DNA of 64,000 nucleotides from WSZJ01 sp964590435 (GTDB taxonomy: Bacteria > Planctomycetota > MHYJ01 > WSZJ01), in the NCBI GenBank assembly GCA_964590435.1, contig CAZPWT010000007.1, positions 55,649 through 119,648 on the forward strand. The letters run 5' to 3'. Of this stretch, positions 33,735 to 41,016 are shown piece by piece (position 1 is the stretch's first letter; each line of letters starts with the position of its first letter). The translations under genes and the position numbers were made by a program. The notes under the pieces are model-generated. The model was not told where the DNA came from and did no database searches. It saw only the letters and a program-made list of their open reading frames with translations.

Positions 33735-35081
33735 TTACGGCCTCGCGGTCGCCGCTTCCAGCGCCACCGCGTCCTTGCCGAAGAACGTCTCGTGCAGGAC
33801 GCCGACGCTCCTCGCGACCTGGTCGTTGTTCACGAGGAAGGCGATGTTGATGTTCATGGCGCTCTGGCTGATCATCTGGACCTGGATGCCGGCGTCGCGA
33901 AGCGCGCCGAAGACGTGTCCCGGGACGCCGATGTGGTTGCGGATCCCCTCGCCCACGACGCAGATGATCGCCTTGCCGCCCTCGACCTGCACCTCGGCGA
34001 ATTCCTGCAGCTCGCGGATCGCCGGTTCCAAGTTCCGGTCGCTGTCGACCGTGAGCGACACCGACACCTCGCTCGTCGCGATCATGTCCACCACGATCCC
34101 GTACTTGCCGAACACCTCGAAGATCCGGGACATGAAGCCGTGGTGCTGCAGCATGCGCGTGCTCATCAGCTCGATCATGAAGAGGTCCTCCTTGTAGACG
34201 ACGCTCTTCACGATCCCCTTGACGACGACTTTCCGGCGGATCAGGGTGCCCGGGTTTTCCGGCTTGTACGTGTTCTTGAGGCGGATCGGGATGTCCTTCT
34301 TCACCGCGGGGACGAGCGTCGCGGGGTGGATGCGGCCGCCGTAGTAGGCGAGTTCGCTGGCCTCGTCGAACGACATTTCCTCGATCGAGTGCGCGGTCTT
34401 GACGATCGCCGGGTCCGCGCTGCACACGCCGTCCACGTCGCTCCAGATCTGGATCTCCTCCGCCGCGCACGCCGCGCCCAGGATCGCCGCCGTGTAGTCG
34501 CTCCCGTTGCGGCCCAGCGTCGTGATGTCGCCTTCCTTGTTCTTCCCGATGTAGCCCGTCACGACGGGGAGCTTCTCGAAGCGCTTCACGTTCCAGGCGA
34601 TGATGTTGTCCGCCTCCGGAAGCGGGACGGCGCTGCCGAAGTTCGAGTCTGTGATCAGGCCGAGGTCGAACGCGTCAACGGCGGAGGCCGGGAGGCCGGC
34701 CTTCTCGAAGGCGGCGGTGACGGTGCGGACGCTCATGCGTTCGCCGAAGCTGAGGACGTAGTCGAGCGTGCGGGGCGTGAGCTCCTTGACGAGCGAGATT
34801 CCCTTCAGCAGCACTTCCAGCTCCGTCAGCAGCTTCTCGACCAGCGCCGGCTTCAATCCCAGGTCCGCGATGATCTTCATGTGGCGCTCGCGCACCTCGT
34901 CGATTTCCGGCTGTCCCTTCACGGCCTTCTTCGCCAGCGCGATCAGCATGTCCGTGACCTTGGAGTGCGCGCTGACCACAACGATCGGGGAGCGGGAGAG
35001 GTTCTTCTTCACGATCTCGGCGCAGCACATGATGCGCTCGGCCGAGCCGACGGAAGTGCCGCCGAATTTCATGACGATCAT
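33735..35081 (-). CDS. lysC: Aspartate kinase
   Basis: Phosphorylates L-aspartate, the first step toward lysine, methionine, threonine and diaminopimelate. 448 residues, monofunctional. The N-terminal kinase has KFGGTSVGSAERI, the VVVSAHSKVTD loop, DYVLSFGERMS, and TTLGRNGSDYTAAILGAACAAEEIQIWSDVDGV. Two C-terminal ACT domains (ELMSTRMLQHHGFMSRIFEVFGKYGIVVDMIATSEVSVSLTVD and ICVVGEGIRNHIGVPGHVFGALRDAGIQVQMISQSAMNINIAFLV) indicate feedback control by an amino acid. This resembles the AK-III type. The next minus-strand gene starts 87 nt downstream and looks unrelated. Confidence 0.95.
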   Translation of the reverse strand: MIVMKFGGTSVGSAERIMCCAEIVKKNLSRSPIVVVSAHSKVTDMLIALAKKAVKGQPEIDEVRERHMKIIADLGLKPALVEKLLTELEVLLKGISLVKELTPRTLDYVLSFGERMSVRTVTAAFEKAGLPASAVDAFDLGLITDSNFGSAVPLPEADNIIAWNVKRFEKLPVVTGYIGKNKEGDITTLGRNGSDYTAAILGAACAAEEIQIWSDVDGVCSADPAIVKTAHSIEEMSFDEASELAYYGGRIHPATLVPAVKKDIPIRLKNTYKPENPGTLIRRKVVVKGIVKSVVYKEDLFMIELMSTRMLQHHGFMSRIFEVFGKYGIVVDMIATSEVSVSLTVDSDRNLEPAIRELQEFAEVQVEGGKAIICVVGEGIRNHIGVPGHVFGALRDAGIQVQMISQSAMNINIAFLVNNDQVARSVGVLHETFFGKDAVALEAATARP

Positions 35082-35226
35082 GGGATTTTCCGGGCCTTTC
35101 GCGGGCGTTGTCGTTGGTAAGGGGGTGGAAGTCTAGGCACCCCCCGGGGGGCGAACAAGCGAAATTCCCTCCGGAGTGCCTGCGGAACGGGTTCCGCGGC
35201 GCGACGGAAACGATAGGATAGCGGCC

Positions 35227-36414
35227 ATGAAGAGAACCTGGAAAACGCTGGCGCTGGCGGTCCTGGCGTGCGCTTCGCGGGCGGGGGCCGAAGGAGCCGC
35301 CCCGGCGGTGACGGATGGGAAAATCGAGGTCAATCACTCCGGGACGAGGCACGCGTTCGTCTTCGCCGCAAAGACGTCGCTTCCCGACGGGACCCGCTTC
35401 GACCTGCAGCTGTACTTCGTGCGGCGGTACAAGATTCCCGAGGGGCTGGTGGAGCCGGGGCAGCCGGACTACGACGAGGAGCTGGTGGAGCTGGACAAGG
35501 ACGACACGACTTCGAAGGACGGCGCGTTCGGCGCCGAGATGGGGACCGCCGACGAGGCGCCGTGGCCGGGGCGGTATCGCGTGGTGGTCTCGTGGCCGGA
35601 CGCGGACGCGCCGGGCGACGACGGCACCGCCCACTCCCAGACGGACATCGAGACCGGCGACCTCAAGGAACTTCCGGCCCTGCGCGCCCGGATCGACCGC
35701 GAGGTCTACGAGGACATGGCGCGGATCGGGCGCATCCTGGACGGCCTCAAGGCGCGCTGGAAGGCCCTCGGGGACGGCGCGGACCCGACCTGGAAGGACT
35801 TCCGCGCGGACGCCGACCGGCGGATCAACGGGGTCAAGGAGCGCAACGGGCGGCGCCGCAAGGCGGAGTTCTACTGGATGGAGTCGCGGGGCAAGCAGCG
35901 CGTCGACTGGACGTTGCAGAAGCTCTGCCCGCTGCTCGACCGCGCCGGGCTGTACCTCCCGAAGCCTGCCGCCGACCGCCCGAAGGCGGAGGAACTGGAC
36001 GTCGCGATCGCCGACACGGAAGAGGACTACCAGCACTACCTCGACTTCATGGGGATCGGCCGCATCGTCGATGCCGTCAACGTGGACGCGCAGCTCGCCA
36101 CCGTCGAGAAGATCGCCGCCGAGATCGGGTCCTGGCGCGAAAAGGCCGCGGCCGATGCGAAAGGCTGGGCGGAAGCCTCCACCGACCTCTCCACGCGCCT
36201 GCTGGACGCCGCCCTCAAGCTCTCCGGCGAGCTCCCCGAGGCGTATTTCACCCGCTCCGAATCCGTCCAGCGCGCCGCCCTGCGGATGCTCGAGCACGTC
36301 CGCGACCTCTCCGCCGGCCGCAAGCCGTCGACGGAGTGGGCCGAGCTCGAGAAGCGCCTGGAAGCGGCGTCGCGGGAGCTGCGGGACAGCGTTCCCAGGA
36401 TCAAGGACGAATAG
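35227..36414 (+). CDS. Exported helical protein of unknown function
   Basis: A 395-residue protein with signal peptide MKRTWKTLALAVLACASRAGA. Residues ~25-140 are beta-rich (HAFVFAAKTSLPDGTRFDLQLYFVRRYKI.., WPGRYRVVVSWPD), resembling an Ig-like or C2-like sandwich. The remainder is helical and charged (LRARIDREVYEDMARIGRILDGLKARWKAL..). No known family is recognised. TAGGAT (35214-35219) sits 7 nt before the ATG, so the upstream in-frame ATG at 35176 is rejected. It converges on the KOW gene with a 6-nt gap. Confidence 0.7.
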   Translation: MKRTWKTLALAVLACASRAGAEGAAPAVTDGKIEVNHSGTRHAFVFAAKTSLPDGTRFDLQLYFVRRYKIPEGLVEPGQPDYDEELVELDKDDTTSKDGAFGAEMGTADEAPWPGRYRVVVSWPDADAPGDDGTAHSQTDIETGDLKELPALRARIDREVYEDMARIGRILDGLKARWKALGDGADPTWKDFRADADRRINGVKERNGRRRKAEFYWMESRGKQRVDWTLQKLCPLLDRAGLYLPKPAADRPKAEELDVAIADTEEDYQHYLDFMGIGRIVDAVNVDAQLATVEKIAAEIGSWREKAAADAKGWAEASTDLSTRLLDAALKLSGELPEAYFTRSESVQRAALRMLEHVRDLSAGRKPSTEWAELEKRLEAASRELRDSVPRIKDE

Positions 36415-36420
36415 GGGGCG

Positions 36421-36720
36421 TCAGCGCTTCGCGTCGAGCGTGAGCTGCCACGGGAGGTACTCCACCTCCAGCGGGATGTTCATGATCACGGACCGCGCCC
36501 GGACGACGCCGTCCTCCTCGACGGAGACCACTTCCGCCGACTGCCCCGCGAACACGCCCTGAATGATCTGGACCCGGTCTCCCGGTGCGAAAACGCGGGC
36601 GGTCTCGCGATGGTCCGACTTCATCAGCTCCGAGACGCACGCGCTGCAGAGGCGCTGCGGACCCGCGTCGGGAATCCGCGCCCTGCATCGCGAACAGAAA
36701 ATGTCCTGCACCGGTTTCAT
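36421..36720 (-). CDS. Zinc-ribbon plus KOW-domain protein
   Basis: A 99-residue protein with two parts. Residues 8-30 hold two CxxC knuckles (FCSRCRARIPDAGPQRLCSACVSEL), a likely zinc ribbon. Residues ~42-95 (ARVFAPGDRVQIIQGVFAGQSAEVVSVEEDGVVRARSVIMNIPLEVEYLPWQL) follow the KOW pattern of NusG/RfaH and ribosomal proteins, including GxF-x-G. It lacks the NGN domain of NusG. An RNA- or ribosome-associated regulatory role is plausible but inferred. CAGAAT lies 9 nt before the ATG on its strand. Confidence 0.68.
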   Translation of the reverse strand: MKPVQDIFCSRCRARIPDAGPQRLCSACVSELMKSDHRETARVFAPGDRVQIIQGVFAGQSAEVVSVEEDGVVRARSVIMNIPLEVEYLPWQLTLDAKR

Positions 36721-36782
36721 GAGCCGGGGATTCTGCCAGAGTCCGGCCTCCGCGTGAACAGCCCGGCTCCCTCGGCGATTCC

Positions 36783-36811
36783 TTGACGCCCGCTTCCCCC
36801 ACGTTTACACC
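36783..36811 (+). promoter_or_regulatory. Promoter of hutH
   Basis: TTGACG (36783-36788), a 17-nt spacer and TACACC (36806-36811) stand 6 nt before the hutH ATG. The -35 is five of six to consensus, the -10 is weak. The spacing to the start suggests a leaderless message. Confidence 0.5.
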
Positions 36812-36817
36812 CGCCGC

Positions 36818-38329
36818 ATGCCGATTCGACTCGACGGGCGTTCGCTGAAGCTGGAGCACGTGGCCGCGTTCCTTGCCGGGGAGCGGGCGCAGGTCGCGAA
36901 GGCGGCGTGGCGGCGGGTGGAAGCGGCGCGGCGCGTGGTGGAGGAGCTGCTCGCGTCCGGAGGCGCGATCTACGGCGTGAACACCGGCTTCGGGCGCCTC
37001 TCGAACGTCCGCATCCCCGACGCGCAGATCCGCGACCTGCAGGTCAACCTCCTGCGAAGCCACGCCGTCGGTGTCGGCGTGCCGCTGTCGATCCCGGAAG
37101 CCCGCGTCGCTCTCCTCCTCCGCGCCAACACCCTCGTCCGCGGCCACTCCGGCGTCCGCCGCCGCGTCGTCGACCAGCTCGTCCGCCTCGCCAACTCCGG
37201 CGTCGCCCCGGTCATTCCCGAGCAGGGAAGCGTCGGGGCCTCGGGCGACCTCGCTCCCCTCGCGCACCTCGCGCTGGTCCTCATCGGCGAAGGCGAGGCG
37301 TTCCTGCCGTCAGGGAAGCGCGTGCCGGGGGCGCAGGCGCTGGCGTTCGCGGGGCTCAAGCCGCTTCAGCTCGGCGCGAAGGAAGGGCTGTCGCTGATCA
37401 ACGGGACGCAGATCATGTCGTCGCTGCTGGCGACGGGGCTGCTCGGGGCGCGGCGGCTGGCGGATGCCGCGGACGTCGTGGCGGCGATGACGCTGGACGC
37501 GCTGAAGGGGACGACGGCGGCGTTCGACGCGCGGATCCAGGACGTGAGGCCGCACGCCGGGCAGGGGGCGGTGGCGAAGCGGGTGCGCGAGCTGATGCGC
37601 GGCAGCGAGATCCGGGTCTCGCACAAGGACTGCGGCAAGGTGCAGGACCAGTATTCGCTGCGGTGCGTCCCGCAGGTGCACGGGGCGTCGCGCGACTCGA
37701 TGACGTACGCGGAGCGGGTCCTGGGGATCGAGATGAACTCGGTGACGGACAACCCGCTCGTCTTCCCCGACGACGGCGCGATCCTCTCCGGCGGCAACTT
37801 CCACGGCCAGCCCGTGGCGCAGGCGGCGGACTTCGTCGCGATCGGGATCTGTGAGCTGGGCGCGATCAGCGAGCGGCGCACGGAGAACCTCGTGAATCCC
37901 GATCTCTCCGGCCTGCCGCCCTTCCTCGCGAAGGAAAGCGGGCTGAACAGCGGGATGATGATCCTCCAGGTCGTCGCGGCGGCGCTGGTGAGCGAGAACA
38001 AGGTGCTGGCCCACCCGGCGAGCGTGGACTCGATCCCGACGTCGGCGAACAAGGAGGACCACGTTTCGATGGGCGTGACGGCCGTGCTCAAGCTCCGCCG
38101 CATCCTCGACAACGTCGAGCGCGTCGTCGCCATCGAGCTCATCGCCGCGGCGCAGGGGATCGATTTCCACCGGCCGCTCCGCACGAGCCCCGCGCTGGAG
38201 CGCGTCCACAAGCTCATCCGGTCCAGGGTGAAGCGCCTCGACCGGGACCGGGCGATGTCGGGCGACATCGAGCGCGTGAAGGATCTCGTGGCCGCGGGCG
38301 CGATCGAGGCCGCCGCGCGCGGCCGTTAA
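36818..38329 (+). CDS. hutH: Histidine ammonia-lyase
   Basis: Deaminates L-histidine to urocanate, the first step of histidine use. 503 residues, standard length. The Ala-Ser-Gly triad that forms the MIO cofactor is at 141-143 (QGSVGASGDLAPLAHL). The catalytic Tyr52 is in IYGVNTGFGRL, and SHAVGVG (His82) is typical of histidine rather than tyrosine/phenylalanine lyases. QDQYSLRCVPQVHG and TDNPLVF..SGGNFHGQPVA are also family-specific. No other hut genes (hutU, hutI, hutG) are adjacent, so either they lie elsewhere or the product serves another purpose. Confidence 0.94.
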   Translation: MPIRLDGRSLKLEHVAAFLAGERAQVAKAAWRRVEAARRVVEELLASGGAIYGVNTGFGRLSNVRIPDAQIRDLQVNLLRSHAVGVGVPLSIPEARVALLLRANTLVRGHSGVRRRVVDQLVRLANSGVAPVIPEQGSVGASGDLAPLAHLALVLIGEGEAFLPSGKRVPGAQALAFAGLKPLQLGAKEGLSLINGTQIMSSLLATGLLGARRLADAADVVAAMTLDALKGTTAAFDARIQDVRPHAGQGAVAKRVRELMRGSEIRVSHKDCGKVQDQYSLRCVPQVHGASRDSMTYAERVLGIEMNSVTDNPLVFPDDGAILSGGNFHGQPVAQAADFVAIGICELGAISERRTENLVNPDLSGLPPFLAKESGLNSGMMILQVVAAALVSENKVLAHPASVDSIPTSANKEDHVSMGVTAVLKLRRILDNVERVVAIELIAAAQGIDFHRPLRTSPALERVHKLIRSRVKRLDRDRAMSGDIERVKDLVAAGAIEAAARGR

Positions 38330-38351
38330 ACCTCTCCGAACTCCCGTCTCC

Positions 38352-39395
38352 CTACTTCTTCGCCCCGCCCGTCATCGCATCCTTCACCAGCTTCTCCACG
38401 CTCGTCCCGATCCATTCCTGCCCGAGCTTCGTCAGCTCCGCCTTTTTCTTCGCCTCGTCCGTGAGCGCCGCCGCTTCGGCGACCGCCTTCTTCCCCTTCT
38501 CGACGAGCGCGGCCGTCCCGTCGGCGACTTTCTTCGTCCAGTACTCGTTCGCCTTCGCCTTGCCGGCGGCGGCGAGTTCGAGGAGGAGAAGCGCCTTTCC
38601 CGGCTCGTTGTCGCGGATCTGGCCCGCCCGCAGGTACGCGCCGATCGCGGCGAAGTTCCCGACGTTGGCGTCGTGGAACGCCACGGCCTTCTCGACCATC
38701 TTGGCGTCCATCACGTGCCCGACCTTCGGGAACTCGTCGTAGTAGCTGTCGAACCCGTTCGCTTTCAGCTCGTCCTTCGTTTTGCGCGCGCCGCCCGTCG
38801 TGTTCATCTTGTCGTCGTACATGTCGTTGTCCTGGTCGCCGCAGCCGAGCCAGATCGGCTTCTTCTTGATGTCCTCCGGCGCCCCCGCGTCCACCGGACA
38901 GCCGCCCGCCATCACGAGATACCCCGAGAACCATCCGTGGTAGGTGCGGTGCTGCCCGAAATGCATCGTGTAGTTCGCGCCGGCGCTGAACCCGCTGCAG
39001 ACCAGGTACTGCACGTTCACCTTCTTGAACAGGTCGTTCAGCCACGCTTCCATGAACTGGTACGAGTTCCCGTTTTCGAACCAGTGCGGGCGGTGCTCCG
39101 GCGGCATCACCGGCGCCACCGCGATGTACCCCTTCTTCTTCAGCGCCACCACGAACGCGTTGTCCAACTGCCCCCGCGCGTTGTCCGCCTTCAGGTCCAC
39201 CGTCTTCCCGTGCAGGAACACGATCACCGGCCGGGGCTTCTTCGGGTCGTAGTCGTTCGGGATGTCCAGCCAGTACTTCCCCTCCGGAATGATGACCTCG
39301 TTGACGCCCTTCTTGAGGGGCTGCTGCTTCGCGGCTCCCTGGGCGAAGGCGGTGGAAGCGGCGGCGAGGAAGAGGGCGATGGCGGCATGGCGCAT
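38352..39395 (-). CDS. Secreted alpha/beta-hydrolase, esterase-like
   Basis: A 347-residue exported hydrolase with signal peptide MRHAAIALFLAAASTAFA. The oxyanion element is VIVFLHG (about 57-63), the nucleophile GFSAGAN (Ser137), the acid probably Asp188 or Asp190 (LGCGDQDND), and the base His227 (PKVGHVMD). The fold resembles polyhydroxybutyrate depolymerase and feruloyl esterase (LpqC-like). The last ~100 residues are a helical, lysine-rich tail absent from typical enzymes. It is related to the enzyme at 3602-4849. A TAGGAT (plus 39472-39477) 76 nt upstream may be its -10. It converges on hutH. Confidence 0.78.
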   Translation of the reverse strand: MRHAAIALFLAAASTAFAQGAAKQQPLKKGVNEVIIPEGKYWLDIPNDYDPKKPRPVIVFLHGKTVDLKADNARGQLDNAFVVALKKKGYIAVAPVMPPEHRPHWFENGNSYQFMEAWLNDLFKKVNVQYLVCSGFSAGANYTMHFGQHRTYHGWFSGYLVMAGGCPVDAGAPEDIKKKPIWLGCGDQDNDMYDDKMNTTGGARKTKDELKANGFDSYYDEFPKVGHVMDAKMVEKAVAFHDANVGNFAAIGAYLRAGQIRDNEPGKALLLLELAAAGKAKANEYWTKKVADGTAALVEKGKKAVAEAAALTDEAKKKAELTKLGQEWIGTSVEKLVKDAMTGGAKK

Positions 39396-39495
39396 GGAAG
39401 GGCTCCTGGCAGGGGAGGGGTGTGCAGGAAGGACGCGGGCGGGGGCCGGGTGTTACGGCGGCCCGGGACGAATCCTACCTGCCGGGCGGGGGGAA

Positions 39496-40260
39496 TCAGG
39501 AAAGAAGATTTGCGGCGAGGCCGGCGCGGACGGGTTCGAGGAAGAGGGCCTTGAGCGCGGCGTCGGCCAGGACGAACGCGGCCGCCGCGGCCGAAAGCCA
39601 CCGGATCCGGCGGGGCGCCGGGCGGCCGGAGGCCCGGGCCATGATCCCCTCGGCGACGGCCCAGACGATCAGCAGGTAGCCGATCCCGCGCGCCACGCTC
39701 CACGGGTGCCATCCCAACCCCAGCGCGATCCCGGCGCTTCGCGACTGCGTCAGCAGGCGGCCGCAGTAGAAGTTCATGAGGTCGACCTGGGTGAAGCCGT
39801 AGCAGAAGGTGACGAGGCCGACGGAGGCGGAGGAGAGGACGAGGACGGCGAGCAGCAGGATGGCGTGAGTGGGGACCCAGACCCGCCATTCGTACTCGGG
39901 ATCGACGCCGGTCCTGATCCAGGTTTCCTGTTCGCGCCAGTAGTCCGCGCCTCCAGCCACGACCGGCGAGAGCGCCGCGGGATCAAGTTCGGCGAGCAGC
40001 AGCACCATCGTCGAGTGCACGCAGAACGCGACGGTCACCGCAGCCAGCCCCTTCGCCGCTTCTCCCGAACGCGCGCAAGCCAGGAATATCGGCCAGAGCA
40101 GGAGTCCTGTCACCACGGGATGGCCCGGGACTCCGGACAGGTAGCTGGCCGCGACCGGCGCGGCGCCGGCAAAGCAGGCCGCGGGCAGCCAGCGCCACCC
40201 GCGGACCAGCGGCCCGGGCCAGGCGCCGAGCGCGTCGATCTTCTTCCCGAGCCAGCGCAT
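39496..40260 (-). CDS. Integral membrane protein of unknown function
   Basis: 254 residues with about five to six hydrophobic helices: LPAACFAGAAPVAASYLSG, VVTGLLLWPIFLACA, LAAVTVAFCVHSTMVLLL, PTHAILLLAVLVLSSASVGLVTFCY, ARGIGYLLIVWAVAEG and LSAAAAAFVLADAALKAL. Conserved-looking polar sites in the loops are DYWREQETW and MNFYCGRLLTQSR. I do not recognise the family. It begins immediately after the stop of a 39-residue membrane protein, so the two are translationally coupled and probably interact. Confidence 0.7.
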   Translation of the reverse strand: MRWLGKKIDALGAWPGPLVRGWRWLPAACFAGAAPVAASYLSGVPGHPVVTGLLLWPIFLACARSGEAAKGLAAVTVAFCVHSTMVLLLAELDPAALSPVVAGGADYWREQETWIRTGVDPEYEWRVWVPTHAILLLAVLVLSSASVGLVTFCYGFTQVDLMNFYCGRLLTQSRSAGIALGLGWHPWSVARGIGYLLIVWAVAEGIMARASGRPAPRRIRWLSAAAAAFVLADAALKALFLEPVRAGLAANLLS

Positions 40261-40380
40261 CTACTTCGGGATAAGGACGATCCCGGTCGTGAAGTAGAGG
40301 ATGGCGTTCCCGACGCCGAAGATCAGGATGAAGATGACCCAGCTCTTGAGCCCGCCGCCGTCGTCGTCTGAATCGGCCAT
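40261..40380 (-). CDS. 39-residue small membrane protein
   Basis: A short frame ATG 40380 to TAG 40261. It encodes an acidic N-terminus MADSDDDGGG and one membrane helix LKSWVIFILIFGVGNAILYF, ending GIVLIPK. A strong Shine-Dalgarno (AGGGGAGGGA) lies about 6 nt upstream, which supports real translation. Its stop abuts the ATG of the 254-residue membrane protein (TAG then ATG), a typical coupling arrangement. With acidic residues before the helix it is probably oriented N-out. It is likely a subunit or regulator of its neighbour. Confidence 0.68.
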   Translation of the reverse strand: MADSDDDGGGLKSWVIFILIFGVGNAILYFTTGIVLIPK

Positions 40381-40503
40381 TGACGTCCCTCCCCTTGATC
40401 CCTGGCCCGGAATCGTAGCGATCGGGAAGTCGCGAAATCAAGTGCCGCGAGAGGTCGTGGACAAGCGCGGCACCGCCCGCCACCATCAAGCGAGGGAGGC
40501 CGG

Positions 40504-41016
40504 GTGAAGTACCGAGTCATCTCGTGTGCGGCGGGTACCGTCCGTTTCGTCGAGGCCGGAAGCGGCCCCGCGGTGCTGTTCCTTCACGGCGCCGGGGTGC
40601 AGGCATCGACGTACTCACCGCTTCTCGTGCCGCTTGCGCGGGACTTCCGCGTGGTTGCGCCCGACCTGCCGGGGTTCGGCGGCTCCTTCACGCCTCCCTC
40701 GGCCTGGACTGCCGAGGACTACGCGTCGTGCATCCTCGAGTTTGCCGCGAAAGCCGGCCTCGACCGCTTCGACATCGTCGCGCAATCCTTCGGCGGTTGC
40801 GTCGCGCTCGCGGTCGCCGCGGCCACGCCGTCCGTCGGCCGCGTCGTCCTCATCGACCCGCTCGCGGTTCCGCCGCTGTGGGGACGCCTCGCCATGACGT
40901 TTCGCTTCTTCGTCCTCAAGAACCTCCCGCTCTACTCGTCCACGATGTTCCCGAGCACCTGCGTCAGCCCGCCGGGCCGCGGCAGGAGCGCCCTTTCGGG
41001 GTGCGCGAGGTACTGA
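40504..41016 (+). pseudogene. Truncated alpha/beta-hydrolase
   Basis: The frame from GTG 40504 (good GAGGGAGG site) gives a normal hydrolase start: VRFVEAGSGPAVLFLHGAGVQAS, VVAPDLPGFGGS, and the nucleophile elbow DIVAQSFGGCVAL. It follows the family to about residue 150 (RFFVLKNLPLYSSTMFP). From there the reading frame runs into the antisense of the kinase gene 3' end and is unrelated sequence. The cap region, the catalytic Asp and the His are missing, so the product should be inactive. The break near 40940 coincides with the stop of the convergent kinase gene (40932), suggesting a deletion or rearrangement joint. Confidence 0.65.

Noticed and set aside
39496..40260. An exosortase or archaeosortase
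   Set aside because: The number of helices is similar, but the catalytic Cys-Arg-His arrangement of that family is not visible.
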